From assembly GCA_025357995.1 (NCBI GenBank), contig JANYLF010000067.1:1-19540 (forward strand): a stretch of 19,540 nt of DNA, written 5' to 3'. The stretch is from Acidimicrobiia bacterium (GTDB lineage Bacteria > Actinomycetota > Acidimicrobiia > IMCC26256 > JAENVU01). Positions 7,115 through 14,970 of this stretch are shown in pieces. Under the pieces are notes generated by a model. The model did no database searches. It was not told the origin of the DNA and saw only the letters and a program-made list of their open reading frames with translations. Every line of letters begins with the position of its first letter. Position 1 is the stretch's first letter. The translations under genes were made by a program, and so were the position numbers.

Positions 7115-8952
7115 GGGGCGGCGGGATGGTGAACAGCAATGCGATCGAAGACGACGCTCGCCTCGATCGCGCCGCCGCGCACCAGGTGCTTCGACGGCTG
7201 AGTCGGCTGCTCCGGCCGTACCGCGCCCAGATCGTCGTGGCAACGTTGGTGCTGATCGCGCAGACCGCGTGTTTGCTCGCAGGGCCCGCCTTGGTACGCG
7301 CCGGCGTCGACGAGGGCTTGCTCAAGAAGGACGGGGCGGCGCTCAACCGGATCGCGATCACGTACCTGATCGTTGCCGTCATCGGCCTGGTGTTGGGCCG
7401 GCTCGTTATCTGGCTCGTGAGCCGGACCGGTGAGCGATTTCTCCGATCCTTGCGCGAGCGCGTGTTCCGCCATCTCATGGCCCTCTCGCTCGACTTCTAC
7501 GACCGCGAGAAGACGGGCCGGCTCGTCGCGCGCATGACGTCGGACATCGACGCGTTGCAGGAACTCATCAGCCAAGGCCTCGTGATGTTCGTGCAGAACT
7601 TCTTGATCTTCGTCGGGGCGATCATCGTGATTCTCACCATGAGTTGGCAGCTCAGCTTGGGTGTGCTCGTGATCGTGCCGCCGGTAGTGATCGCGAGCCG
7701 CTGGTTCCGCCGACGCTCCAATGCCGCGTACCTCGAGGTGCGTGAACGCATCGGCGAGAACCTGTCAACGTTGCAAGAAGGCCTCGAAGGCGTGCGCGTG
7801 GTGCAGGCCTTCGGACAAGAGCGCGGTTGGATCCGTCGGTTCCGCGCCACCAACGAGAACCAGTTCGAAGCGAACCTGGAGACGGTGCGGATCTCGGCGA
7901 AGTACTTCCCGTTCGTCGAGTTCACCGGCGTGATCGGGATCTCGGTGATCGTCGGCCTCGGGGGCGTCATGGTCGACAACTCGGTCGTGACCGTCGGGAC
8001 TGTGCTCGCGTTCGTGTTGTACCTCAACAACCTGTTCGAGCCGATACAACAGCTCAGCCAGCTGTACAACACCGTGCAGTCTTCCGGCGCGGCCCTGCAG
8101 AAACTCTTCTCTCTCCTGGACACCGAGGTGTCGATCAACCAGAAGCCGGGCGCGGTCGATCTGCCGGAATCGGGTGAGCTCGTCGTCGACGGGGTCTCGT
8201 TCGCATACGGCGGCGGCGAGCCCGATACCGATGGCGTGGTCCACCCGCTCGGACCGGAGGTGTTGCACAACGTTTCGATCTCGGTCGCGCCGGGGGAGCG
8301 CGTGGCGTTGGTCGGACCTACGGGCGCCGGCAAGTCGACCCTCGCGAAGTTGATGGCGCGCTTCTACGATCCGCGTGAGGGCTCCATCAGCTACGGCGGT
8401 GTGAATCTACGGAACGCGACGCTCGACAGTTTGCGCCACCGGATCGTGGTGGTGCCGCAGGAAGGCTTCCTGTTCGCGGGGACGATTCGCGACAACGTGC
8501 GGGTGGGGCGTGACGGCGCCACCGATGAGGATGTCGAGGCCGCGATCGCCGCGCTCGGTCTCACCGAGACATTCGGCGCGTTCGTCGACGGAATCGACAC
8601 CGAGGTTCGCGAACGCGGGTCGCGATTGTCGGCGGGAGAGAAGCAGTTGGTGTCGTTGACGCGCGCCGCGCTTGCCGATCCCGCAGTGTTGGTGCTCGAC
8701 GAAGCAACGTCGAACCTCGACCCCGGGACCGAGCATGCAGTGGAGCGGGCCCTCGACCGGTTGACCGAAGGACGCACCGTGGTCGTGGTCGCGCACCGAT
8801 TGTCGACCGCGGCACGATGTGATCGCATCGCGGTCGTCGATCAAGGCGGCCTGCTCGAGGTCGGTACGCACGACGAGTTACTCACGCGCCGCGGCCGCTA
8901 CGCGCGCCTCTTCGCCGCTTGGGACTCGTCCCCCATGGACCGCACGGGTTGA
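7111..8952 (+). CDS. ABC exporter half-transporter, heterodimer partner with catalytic Glu
   Basis: 613 residues with the same architecture: membrane domain about 30-330, then an ATPase domain with Walker A GPTGAGKST (402-410), a non-canonical signature LSAGE (506-510), Walker B 'VLVLDE' with catalytic Glu531, and the switch His in 'VVAHRLST'. The normal Glu here and the normal LSGGQ in the upstream partner would form the hydrolytic site; Asp514 of the partner and LSAGE here would form the degenerate one. The start overlaps the upstream stop as ATGA and has GGAGG (7099-7103) 7 nt before it. A second in-frame ATG at 7126 also has a strong GAGGGG (7113-7118) 7 nt upstream, so two translation starts are possible. 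Confidence 0.92.
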   Translation: MRGGGMVNSNAIEDDARLDRAAAHQVLRRLSRLLRPYRAQIVVATLVLIAQTACLLAGPALVRAGVDEGLLKKDGAALNRIAITYLIVAVIGLVLGRLVIWLVSRTGERFLRSLRERVFRHLMALSLDFYDREKTGRLVARMTSDIDALQELISQGLVMFVQNFLIFVGAIIVILTMSWQLSLGVLVIVPPVVIASRWFRRRSNAAYLEVRERIGENLSTLQEGLEGVRVVQAFGQERGWIRRFRATNENQFEANLETVRISAKYFPFVEFTGVIGISVIVGLGGVMVDNSVVTVGTVLAFVLYLNNLFEPIQQLSQLYNTVQSSGAALQKLFSLLDTEVSINQKPGAVDLPESGELVVDGVSFAYGGGEPDTDGVVHPLGPEVLHNVSISVAPGERVALVGPTGAGKSTLAKLMARFYDPREGSISYGGVNLRNATLDSLRHRIVVVPQEGFLFAGTIRDNVRVGRDGATDEDVEAAIAALGLTETFGAFVDGIDTEVRERGSRLSAGEKQLVSLTRAALADPAVLVLDEATSNLDPGTEHAVERALDRLTEGRTVVVVAHRLSTAARCDRIAVVDQGGLLEVGTHDELLTRRGRYARLFAAWDSSPMDRTG

Positions 8953-8958
8953 CGGGTT

Positions 8959-8976
8959 CCGGGAGGCCGGCCCCGG
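8959..8976. terminator. Weak GC hairpin between convergent genes
   Basis: CCGGG (8959-8963) can pair with CCCGG (8972-8976) around an 8-nt loop, in the 28-bp gap between the ABC exporter stop and the convergent VOC gene stop. There is no T-tract on either strand, so a termination role is only suggested by position. Confidence 0.25.
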
Positions 8977-8980
8977 TGGG

Positions 8981-9376
8981 TCACGCGCCGTAGACCTGGT
9001 GGCGGAGTTCCTCGGGGAGCGGCGCGAGGATCGTGAACTCGTTGCCTTCCGGATCGGCCATGCGTCGATGCGTCTCGCCGGTGGGTTCTTGGATGATCTC
9101 GACGAGCCGCCCGCCGAGTGCCTCGATCCGCGCTTGCGCGACGTCCATGTCGGCCACCTCGATGTCGGGTCTCATGGTGGTGCGCGGTGATGCACCGTCC
9201 GGGAGGGTTTGGAACGCGAGGTACACGCCCCCGCGATCCGGTCCGAGCTGAATCCAATCGGTCACGGTTTCGATCACGCCGACCCCGAGCAGCGCCTGCC
9301 AGAAATGGGAGAGTCGCTCGGGCTCGCGCGCGTCGATGACCAGGGCGCGGAACCATCCAACGGGTGCGTCGCTCAC
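8981..9376 (-). CDS. VOC family (glyoxalase-like) protein
   Basis: 131 residues. 'FRALVIDAREPERLSHFWQALLGV', 'GGVYLAFQTLPDG', 'RPDIEVADMDVAQARIEALGG' and 'RRMADPEGNEFTIL' are the repeating beta-alpha elements of the vicinal-oxygen-chelate fold, most like the Glyoxalase_6 subgroup. The late Glu (DPEGNE) is kept, but the usual first metal His is absent from the N-terminal strand, so a classical metal-dependent reaction is doubtful and the activity is unknown. The GTG at 9376 (minus strand) is fixed by GGAGG (9385-9389) 8 nt upstream. It lies 29 nt downstream of the broken hydrolase gene on the same strand and was probably cotranscribed with it. Confidence 0.85.
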   Translation of the reverse strand: MSDAPVGWFRALVIDAREPERLSHFWQALLGVGVIETVTDWIQLGPDRGGVYLAFQTLPDGASPRTTMRPDIEVADMDVAQARIEALGGRLVEIIQEPTGETHRRMADPEGNEFTILAPLPEELRHQVYGA

Positions 9377-9405
9377 GGTGAGATCCTCCAGGGGATTGAA
9401 CGGGA

Positions 9406-10598
9406 TTACCACATGGCGCGGTCGAGCGCGTCGAAGATCGCTTGAGCGCGTCGGCCCGGTGCCCCGATTTCGCAATCGAGACCGGCACCTTCGGCAGTGG
9501 TGAACGGAAGTACCTCGATGGGCCCCGCGAGGAGGGATGCGAGCTCGCGTGATTGGCCGACGAATCCCATTGCCGCCTCGGCGTCGGTGATCACGGTCGC
9601 AATCGTGAGGTTGCGCGCGGCGTCCGTCACGTCCCAGCGGGCGAGCTGGTCGAGCATCGCGACGGGATCGCGGCTCGGCCATGCTTCGAGCGCCTTGCGA
9701 GCCGCGAACGCGTGGTCGGGATCGGTGGCCGCGTCGGCGAAGGCGCGTGCCGTCGCCGTGTGGTCGCCGCCGCGCCACGCGGCGCCTACGGAATCGGGAA
9801 GTTGGCCGAGAACATCGTCGATCGGGCGACGATCGGGTGCAAGCGCTGGCCTGCGACCCTGGAGTCGTGCGCCCGATCGACGATGTTCTCGGCCAACGCC
9901 GACCCACCGGCGACGCCGAGCAGTGCGATCGGGATCTCCCTGGTATCGAGCGCGCCGCGCGCCGCGTCGAGGACCGCGCGGCCGACCGTGGCCCAGTCGT
10001 CGATGGGTGCGATCGCGTCGTGAACCAACAACCCACCTTGGCCGGGGCCGTCGAACGCGGCGACGGCCCACCCGCGGCGCACGCCGTCGATCACGCCGGT
10101 CATGATCGCGTCGGAGAGCGGCGCTCCGAACCCGTTGTGCAGCACGAGCAGTCGCGTGGGCGCCGTGCTCGGGGTGAAGACCCAGACCGGCATGCGGAGT
10201 CCACTGGTGGTCGCAGTCACCGTGACGACCGGGGTGTCCCAATGGCCGAACGCCGCTTCGGTCGACGCGCGATGCGCGATCCACGCGCTCGCCCACCGCT
10301 CGGGCCCGGTGGTTCCGAGCACGTAGTAGAACCCGGCGAACCGCGCGTTGGCCGCGCGTAAGTACGCGTCACGCGCGCTGACACGGTGTCCGGCCGCGGC
10401 GCAGGCGTCGCCGATCGCGTGATCGCGATCACCGAGGCTGGTCAATGCCGTGAACCACGCGCCGCGATCGCCAACGGGTACGGGCGCAATGGCGCGCAGC
10501 ACGGCCTCCGGGTCGGCCATCCCGTAGGCCGCACCGTTGAGGAGACACCGAGCCGCGAAGTCGAAATCGGGATCGGCGTGGAGCGAGACGGTTTCCAC
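9406..10598 (-). pseudogene. Alpha/beta hydrolase (FrsA/DUF1100-like), broken by an inverted-repeat lesion
   Basis: The N-terminal part (10598 down to about 9900) reads as one frame: a helical cap region, 'MPVWVFTPSTAPTRLLVLHNGFG', 'AAFDGPGQG' and 'IALLGVAGG', the strand-nucleophile region of an alpha/beta hydrolase. The C-terminal part (about 9885 down to 9406) reads in another frame: 'IDDVLGQLPDSVGAAW' through 'TTAEGAGLDCEIGAP...FDALDRAMW'. Between them is a 28-bp perfect inverted repeat; the first frame runs into TAG shortly after it ('FSANFPIP' then stop). The opposite strand of the loop codes for the expected linker 'DRVQALACDPGVVRP', so the loop is backwards. Triad positions also look mutated: GVAGG for GxSxG, and LDC for the usual EHC histidine. 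GTG 10598 was chosen because TACGCT lies 6 nt upstream; ATG 10622 is an alternative. It could be a real pseudogene or an assembly error. Confidence 0.75.
9801..9897. repeat. 28-bp perfect inverted repeat with 41-nt loop inside the hydrolase gene
   Basis: Arms are 9801-9828 and 9870-9897, exact reverse complements, with loop 9829-9869. The right-reading C-terminal frame passes sensibly only through the lower-coordinate arm (9801-9828: 'RPIDDVLGQ' on the minus strand). The other arm gives no family-like sequence in that frame and stands where a 'GGYLAPRAA'-like segment is expected. The structure looks like a reverse-complement copy of arm plus loop laid over the native sequence. Confidence 0.9.
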
Positions 10599-10604
10599 GC
10601 GCCG

Positions 10605-10610
10605 AGCGTA
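10605..10610 (-). promoter_or_regulatory. Putative -10 box (TACGCT) for the hydrolase gene
   Basis: On the minus strand TACGCT is followed by six bases and then GTG at 10598, the same spacing as at the DUF4395 and SDR genes. It supports a leaderless start at 10598. No -35 is recognised. Confidence 0.3.
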
Positions 10611-10714
10611 CGCGGCTTCCATGCGATCGCCGTGCCATCGGTGCGGCGCGCCGTAGCCTCGGTGGCCTTGCCACTCCCTCGGACTCGCCGCGTGATCGCG
10701 TCGGTACGAAATCG

Positions 10715-12160
10715 ATGACTGCCGACGGTTCGACACGACTGCGGTCGGCCTGGTGGCTGCTCGGCGCGCTCAGTCTTCCGTTGGTAGCGCTTTCGGTCGA
10801 CGTCAACGGTGTAGGCATCGTGTTGCCGGAGATTGCGGCGGATCTCCGTCTCGATCCGTCCGGGGCGACCTGGGTGATGAACGCAAGCCCGATCGCATTC
10901 GCGGCGGTGCTCATCGTCATGGGACGACTCGCCGATCGGATCGGTCGACGCGGATTGCTGCTCGGCGGCGTCGCCGGATTCGGGCTGGCGTCGCTCGTCT
11001 GTGCCGTCGCGCCCACCGTGGAGGTGCTGATCGCGGGGCGGGTCGCGCAAGGTGTCGCCTCCGCGATGTGTTTCACGACCTCCTTGGCGGTCGTCAACTC
11101 GACGTTCGATGCGGCACGGCGCGGTCGCGCCATCGGGATATGGGGCACCATCATGGGGGTGGGCAGCGCGATCGGACCGCTGGTCGGCGGCGCGCTCACG
11201 ACCGGATCGGGGTGGCGCTCGTTCTTCGGCATCAACGTGGTGCTATGCCTCATCGTGGTTCCGATCTTGGCGCGGCTCGTCCGGCCCGACGCGACTATCA
11301 ACGCGACTGCGGACGCGATGACGGACGCGTCGGCAGACGGCGTGCGACGCGACGAGTCGCTCACTCTGGTGGTCGGGCTTGCGCTGCTCATGATCGGGGT
11401 GCAAACGACCACGAGCGGGCGCGGCGTGTTGACGCCCGCGGTGCTCGTGCCGTTGGGTGTCGCGTTCGGACTGCTCGTCGGGTTGGTCCGACGCAATCGC
11501 GGCGTATCGCAGCCGTTTCTGCCGCGTGTGATTCTCCGGGCATCCAACTTCGGAGTGGCGAACGTCGTGGGGACCTGTGGGAATTGGGCGTTCGGTGTGG
11601 TGATCGTGTTCGTTGCGGTGTGGTTGCAGCGGATCTCGCATTTGAGCGCGCTCGGCGCGGGTGCGGTGTTCATCGGTTTCAGTGGTTCGTTCGCGGCGGC
11701 CGGTGTCGTGAGCGCTCGATTCCTCACTCGACTTGGCGCGCGTCGCACCCTCGCCGTGGGCTCGGTGCTCGGGATCGTCGGAGTCTTGGGCATCGCCACG
11801 ATGACAGCCGACGGTGCGCTCCCGATGGTCGTTTTGGGGCTCGTGGTGAGTGGGTTCGGCCTCGGCATCGTGTTCGACGCGTCGACGACGGTCGGCCTCG
11901 AAGCGGTGGGATCGGCGCTCGCGGCGACCGCGGCCGGAGTGCTCCAGACCGCGCGGCTTGTGGGTCTCGTGATCGGGATCGCGGTCTCGACCTTGGTGCA
12001 GAACGAGGCGACGGCTCACGCCACGGGATCCGCCGCGGGTCGTTTCACCGCGGGTATTCGAGCGTCACTGCTGGTCGCGGCGGCGGTGTTGGCCGTCGGC
12101 TCGGTCGCGGCCACTGTCTCCCGTCGCCGCGCCGAGTTCACATCGGCCGACTCGACATGA
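10715..12160 (+). CDS. MFS transporter, DHA2 (EmrB/QacA-like) drug/proton antiporter family
   Basis: 481 residues, almost all hydrophobic helices, consistent with the 14-helix DHA2 layout. Family motifs are the loop 2-3 motif A 'GRLADRIGRR' (70-79), motif-B-like 'AGRVAQGVASA' (107-117) and antiporter motif C 'GIWGTIMGVGSAIGPLVGG' (141-159). The first helix region carries 'ALSVDVNGVGIVLPEI', typical of the D-containing TM1 motif of this family. Role: proton-coupled export of a small lipophilic compound from the cytoplasm. The monooxygenase gene follows after 39 nt on the same strand, so it may export the substrate or product of that enzyme (inference). The divergent hydrolase gene starts about 115 bp upstream. 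No clear Shine-Dalgarno precedes the ATG. Confidence 0.9.
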   Translation: MTADGSTRLRSAWWLLGALSLPLVALSVDVNGVGIVLPEIAADLRLDPSGATWVMNASPIAFAAVLIVMGRLADRIGRRGLLLGGVAGFGLASLVCAVAPTVEVLIAGRVAQGVASAMCFTTSLAVVNSTFDAARRGRAIGIWGTIMGVGSAIGPLVGGALTTGSGWRSFFGINVVLCLIVVPILARLVRPDATINATADAMTDASADGVRRDESLTLVVGLALLMIGVQTTTSGRGVLTPAVLVPLGVAFGLLVGLVRRNRGVSQPFLPRVILRASNFGVANVVGTCGNWAFGVVIVFVAVWLQRISHLSALGAGAVFIGFSGSFAAAGVVSARFLTRLGARRTLAVGSVLGIVGVLGIATMTADGALPMVVLGLVVSGFGLGIVFDASTTVGLEAVGSALAATAAGVLQTARLVGLVIGIAVSTLVQNEATAHATGSAAGRFTAGIRASLLVAAAVLAVGSVAATVSRRRAEFTSADST

Positions 12161-12199
12161 TGGACTGACGCTCCCCGTGTACGTGAAGGAGACGGCGGC

Positions 12200-14026
12200 G
12201 TGACCGTGAACGCGGCGAACTCGGAATTGACCGTCGACCGTACCGCGCTGCGCGCGAAGTACCGGGAGGAGCGCGACAAGCGCATCCGTCCCGACGGCAA
12301 CGCGCAATACATTGAACCCATCGGTAAGTTCGCGCATCTGCTGGAGGATCCGTACGTCACGCCCGCGCCGCGCGATCCGATGCACGACGACGTGACGGTC
12401 GCGATTGTCGGCGGCGGCTTCGGTGGCCTTGTCACCGGGGCCCACCTGAAGCTCGCGGGGATCGACAACGTGCGCATCGTCGAGGGCGGGGGCGACGTCG
12501 GGGGCGCGTGGTACTGGAACCGCTACCCGGGTGCGATGTGTGACACCGCGGCGATGATCTACCTGCCGATGCTCGAAGAGACCGGCCACATGCCGAGCCA
12601 GAAATACACGATGGCGCCCGAGATATGGGAACACGCGCAGCGCATCGCCACCCAATTCGGGTTGTACGACAACGCGCTGTTGTCCACCGAGGTCACCGCA
12701 CTGCGGTGGGACGACGCGAATGCGCGTTGGGTGGTCACGACGAACCGCGGCGACGAGTTCCGGGCGCGGTTTGTCGCGATGGGTACCGGTCCGCTCCATC
12801 GGCCGAAGCTGCCCGGCATCCCTGGTCTGGACGCGTTCGCGGGTCCCTGCTTCCACACCAGTCGATGGGACTACGACCTCACCGGCGGGAGCCCGACCAC
12901 ACCGATGAACAAGCTCGCGCCGTTACGCGTCGGCATCATCGGAACCGGCGCGACCGCGATTCAGTGCATTCCGCCGCTCGCGCGTGACGCGCGGGAGTTG
13001 TTCGTCTTCCAACGCACGCCGTCGTCGATCGACGAGCGCAACAACCATGCGATCGACCCGGAGTGGTTTGCCACTCTCGAGCCCGGGTGGCAACGCGAGT
13101 GGCTCTTCAATTTCGCGACGCTCCAGACCGGTGGCTTCGCCGATGAGGATCTCGTGAAGGACGGCTGGACTGATATCGCGCAACGGATCCGCGATCGGAT
13201 CGTCGCCGATGTCGGCGAATCGTTCGACATGGCCGCGATCGAGGGCGCGTTCCAGGACAGCGACGACGAGAAGATGACCGAGATCCGTGCGCGAGTCGAC
13301 GCGATCGTCGCCGAGCCGGCGACCGCGGCCGCGCTCAAGCCGTGGTACCAGCAACTTTGTAAGCGACCGTGCTTTCACGACGAGTACCTGCAGACCTTCA
13401 ATCGACCGAACGTGCACCTCGTCGACACCGAAGGTCAGGGGGTCGAACGGATCGACGAAACCGGGGTGTGGGTCGGCGGTGCGCACTACGAGCTCGACTG
13501 TCTCATCTTCGCGTCCGGATTCGAGGTGGGGACGAACTACCGGCGCCGCTCGGGCTACGAGACCGTCGGGCGCGACGGCGTGACCTTGACGGAGCGTTGG
13601 GCCGATGGGTTACAGACGCTGCACGGACTCCACGTGCACGGGTTCCCGAACCTGTTCATCGTCGGCCCGTCGCAGGGGGCCAACCTCATCTCCAACATCA
13701 CGAGCAACCTCGTGGAATCGGGTCGGACGATCGCGGCGGTCGTCGCGTATGCGGGCGCGGTCGATGCCGACGTGGTGGAGGTGACCGAGGTTGCGGAGGC
13801 GGATTGGGTCGCCCTTCTCGAAGGGAACCCGCGTGCGTTCATGGGCAACCCGGACTGCACCCCCGGCTATTACAACAACGAAGGTGGACCAATCGGTCGG
13901 CGCGAGCGGCTCAACGTGAGCGGTTACCCCCTCGGTCCCGTCGCGTTCTTCGAGTTCATCGACGCGTGGCGAACGTCGGGCGACTTCGAGGGTTTGGAGT
14001 TCCGCGTTCGACCCAAGCCTTTGTGA
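12200..14026 (+). CDS. Type I Baeyer-Villiger monooxygenase (FAD/NADPH-dependent)
   Basis: 608 residues. The N-terminal extension has 'KYREERDKRIRPDGNAQY', common in long BVMOs of the cyclopentadecanone/phenylacetone monooxygenase type. The FAD Rossmann motif is GGGFGG (71-76), followed by 'GGAWYWNRYPGAMCD'. The BVMO fingerprint FxGxxxHxxxWD is complete: F213, G215, H219, W223, D224. The NADPH Rossmann motif is GTGATA (248-253). The enzyme inserts one oxygen next to a ketone carbonyl, giving an ester or lactone; the length and extension suggest bulky, cyclic or aromatic ketones, but the substrate is not determined. The GTG start has a strong GAAGGAGA (12185-12192) 7 nt upstream. Neighbours fit a short pathway: a dehydrogenase that could make the ketone, an exporter, and a now-broken hydrolase that might once have opened the ester. 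Confidence 0.93.
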   Translation: MTVNAANSELTVDRTALRAKYREERDKRIRPDGNAQYIEPIGKFAHLLEDPYVTPAPRDPMHDDVTVAIVGGGFGGLVTGAHLKLAGIDNVRIVEGGGDVGGAWYWNRYPGAMCDTAAMIYLPMLEETGHMPSQKYTMAPEIWEHAQRIATQFGLYDNALLSTEVTALRWDDANARWVVTTNRGDEFRARFVAMGTGPLHRPKLPGIPGLDAFAGPCFHTSRWDYDLTGGSPTTPMNKLAPLRVGIIGTGATAIQCIPPLARDARELFVFQRTPSSIDERNNHAIDPEWFATLEPGWQREWLFNFATLQTGGFADEDLVKDGWTDIAQRIRDRIVADVGESFDMAAIEGAFQDSDDEKMTEIRARVDAIVAEPATAAALKPWYQQLCKRPCFHDEYLQTFNRPNVHLVDTEGQGVERIDETGVWVGGAHYELDCLIFASGFEVGTNYRRRSGYETVGRDGVTLTERWADGLQTLHGLHVHGFPNLFIVGPSQGANLISNITSNLVESGRTIAAVVAYAGAVDADVVEVTEVAEADWVALLEGNPRAFMGNPDCTPGYYNNEGGPIGRRERLNVSGYPLGPVAFFEFIDAWRTSGDFEGLEFRVRPKPL

Positions 14027-14060
14027 CCTGAGATGCGCTGAGTGCGAGCGGTCCGACGAA

Positions 14061-14070
14061 CCTCCGGAGG
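14061..14070. repeat. 10-bp palindrome CCTCCGGAGG between monooxygenase and SDR genes
   Basis: A perfect palindrome in the 99-bp gap after the monooxygenase stop. It has no loop and no T-tract, so it is not a convincing terminator; an operator for the SDR promoter 44 bp downstream is possible but unsupported. Confidence 0.35.
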
Positions 14071-14113
14071 CTGGGACGGTGGTGGTCCCCCGGCGATGGT
14101 GCTCGACCGTGTC

Positions 14114-14119
14114 TAACCT
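14114..14119 (+). promoter_or_regulatory. Putative -10 box (TAACCT) for leaderless SDR mRNA
   Basis: TAACCT matches TANNNT and is followed by six bases and then the ATG at 14126. The start site would fall on the A of the ATG. There is no Shine-Dalgarno of note. Confidence 0.4.
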
Positions 14120-14125
14120 GCAGAG

Positions 14126-14956
14126 ATGTTGGAGCTGGCGGGTAAATGTGCGGTGGTCACGGGCGCGGCGAGCGGGATCGGCCAGGCGTTGGCGCATGCA
14201 TTCGCGGCGCAGGGCATGCGCGTCGCGATTGGCGATATCGAGGCCGACGCGTTGCTCGCGACCGAGGCCGATCTCTGTGCGCTCGGTGCAAGCGTCTTGG
14301 CGTTGCGCGTCGATGTGTCCGACGCGTCGTCGGTGGGCGCGTTCGCGCAGCGTGTCGACGACGAGTTCGACGGGGCGGATGTGGTCTGTAACAACGCCGG
14401 CGTTTTCGCCGGTGGCCATACGTGGGAGCGGCCCGTTGCCGACTTCGAGTGGGTGATGGGCGTGAACTTCTACGGGATTCTGCACGGCATCCAGGCGTTC
14501 GTACCGGGGATGATCGAGCGCGGTCGACCGGGCCACGTGGTCAACACCATGTCGGCCGCGGGCCTGTTCCCTTCGGCGTTCTCCGCTCCGTATACGGCGT
14601 CGAAGTTCGCGGCGCTCGCGCTGACGGAATGCCTCGCGGGGGAACTCGCGACGGTCGGTGCGCCCATCGGTGTCACTGCGCTGTGTCCGGGTTCGACACG
14701 AACAGGGATCGCATCGTCGGCACGCAACCGCGCGGAGTTCACGCCGAGCGACCCCGCGTCGGAATTCGTCGACCGCATGCTCGCGGAGAACGTCGAGCGC
14801 GGGGTGCCGCCGAGCGACGTCGCCGCGATGGTGGTGGAGGCGGTGCGCGCCGGTCGGTACCTACAACTCACTGCCGACGGCTACGCGACAGCGTTGCGCA
14901 CTCGCACCGACGAGCTCCTCGCCGGCGGCGTCCCGTCTCTACCGCATTTCGACTGA
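14126..14956 (+). CDS. Short-chain dehydrogenase/reductase (classical SDR)
   Basis: 276 residues. Cofactor motif TGAASGIG (12-19), 'DIEAD' after the second strand with an acidic residue favouring NAD(H), NNAG (89-92), and the catalytic set with Ser143, Tyr156 and Lys160 (YTASK). 'CPGSTRTGI' after the sixth strand is also typical. It oxidises a secondary alcohol or reduces a ketone in the cytoplasm. Lying just after the monooxygenase, it could supply that enzyme with its ketone, but it appears to have its own leaderless promoter. It is convergent with the ECF transporter genes, 14 bp from the S-component stop. Confidence 0.9.
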   Translation: MLELAGKCAVVTGAASGIGQALAHAFAAQGMRVAIGDIEADALLATEADLCALGASVLALRVDVSDASSVGAFAQRVDDEFDGADVVCNNAGVFAGGHTWERPVADFEWVMGVNFYGILHGIQAFVPGMIERGRPGHVVNTMSAAGLFPSAFSAPYTASKFAALALTECLAGELATVGAPIGVTALCPGSTRTGIASSARNRAEFTPSDPASEFVDRMLAENVERGVPPSDVAAMVVEAVRAGRYLQLTADGYATALRTRTDELLAGGVPSLPHFD

Positions 14957-14970
14957 ACAACAGCGGGACG

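Noticed and set aside
9801..9897. Reversible DNA inversion switch of the hydrolase gene
   Set aside because: Flipping the segment leaves its length unchanged, so the upstream frame still meets the same TAG after the repeat. Neither orientation gives an intact protein, and no recombinase gene is nearby.
10668..10710. Sigma70-like promoter for the MFS gene (TTGCCA then TACGAA)
   Set aside because: The spacing is about 31 bp and the -10 lacks the final T, so it does not meet a usable promoter pattern.
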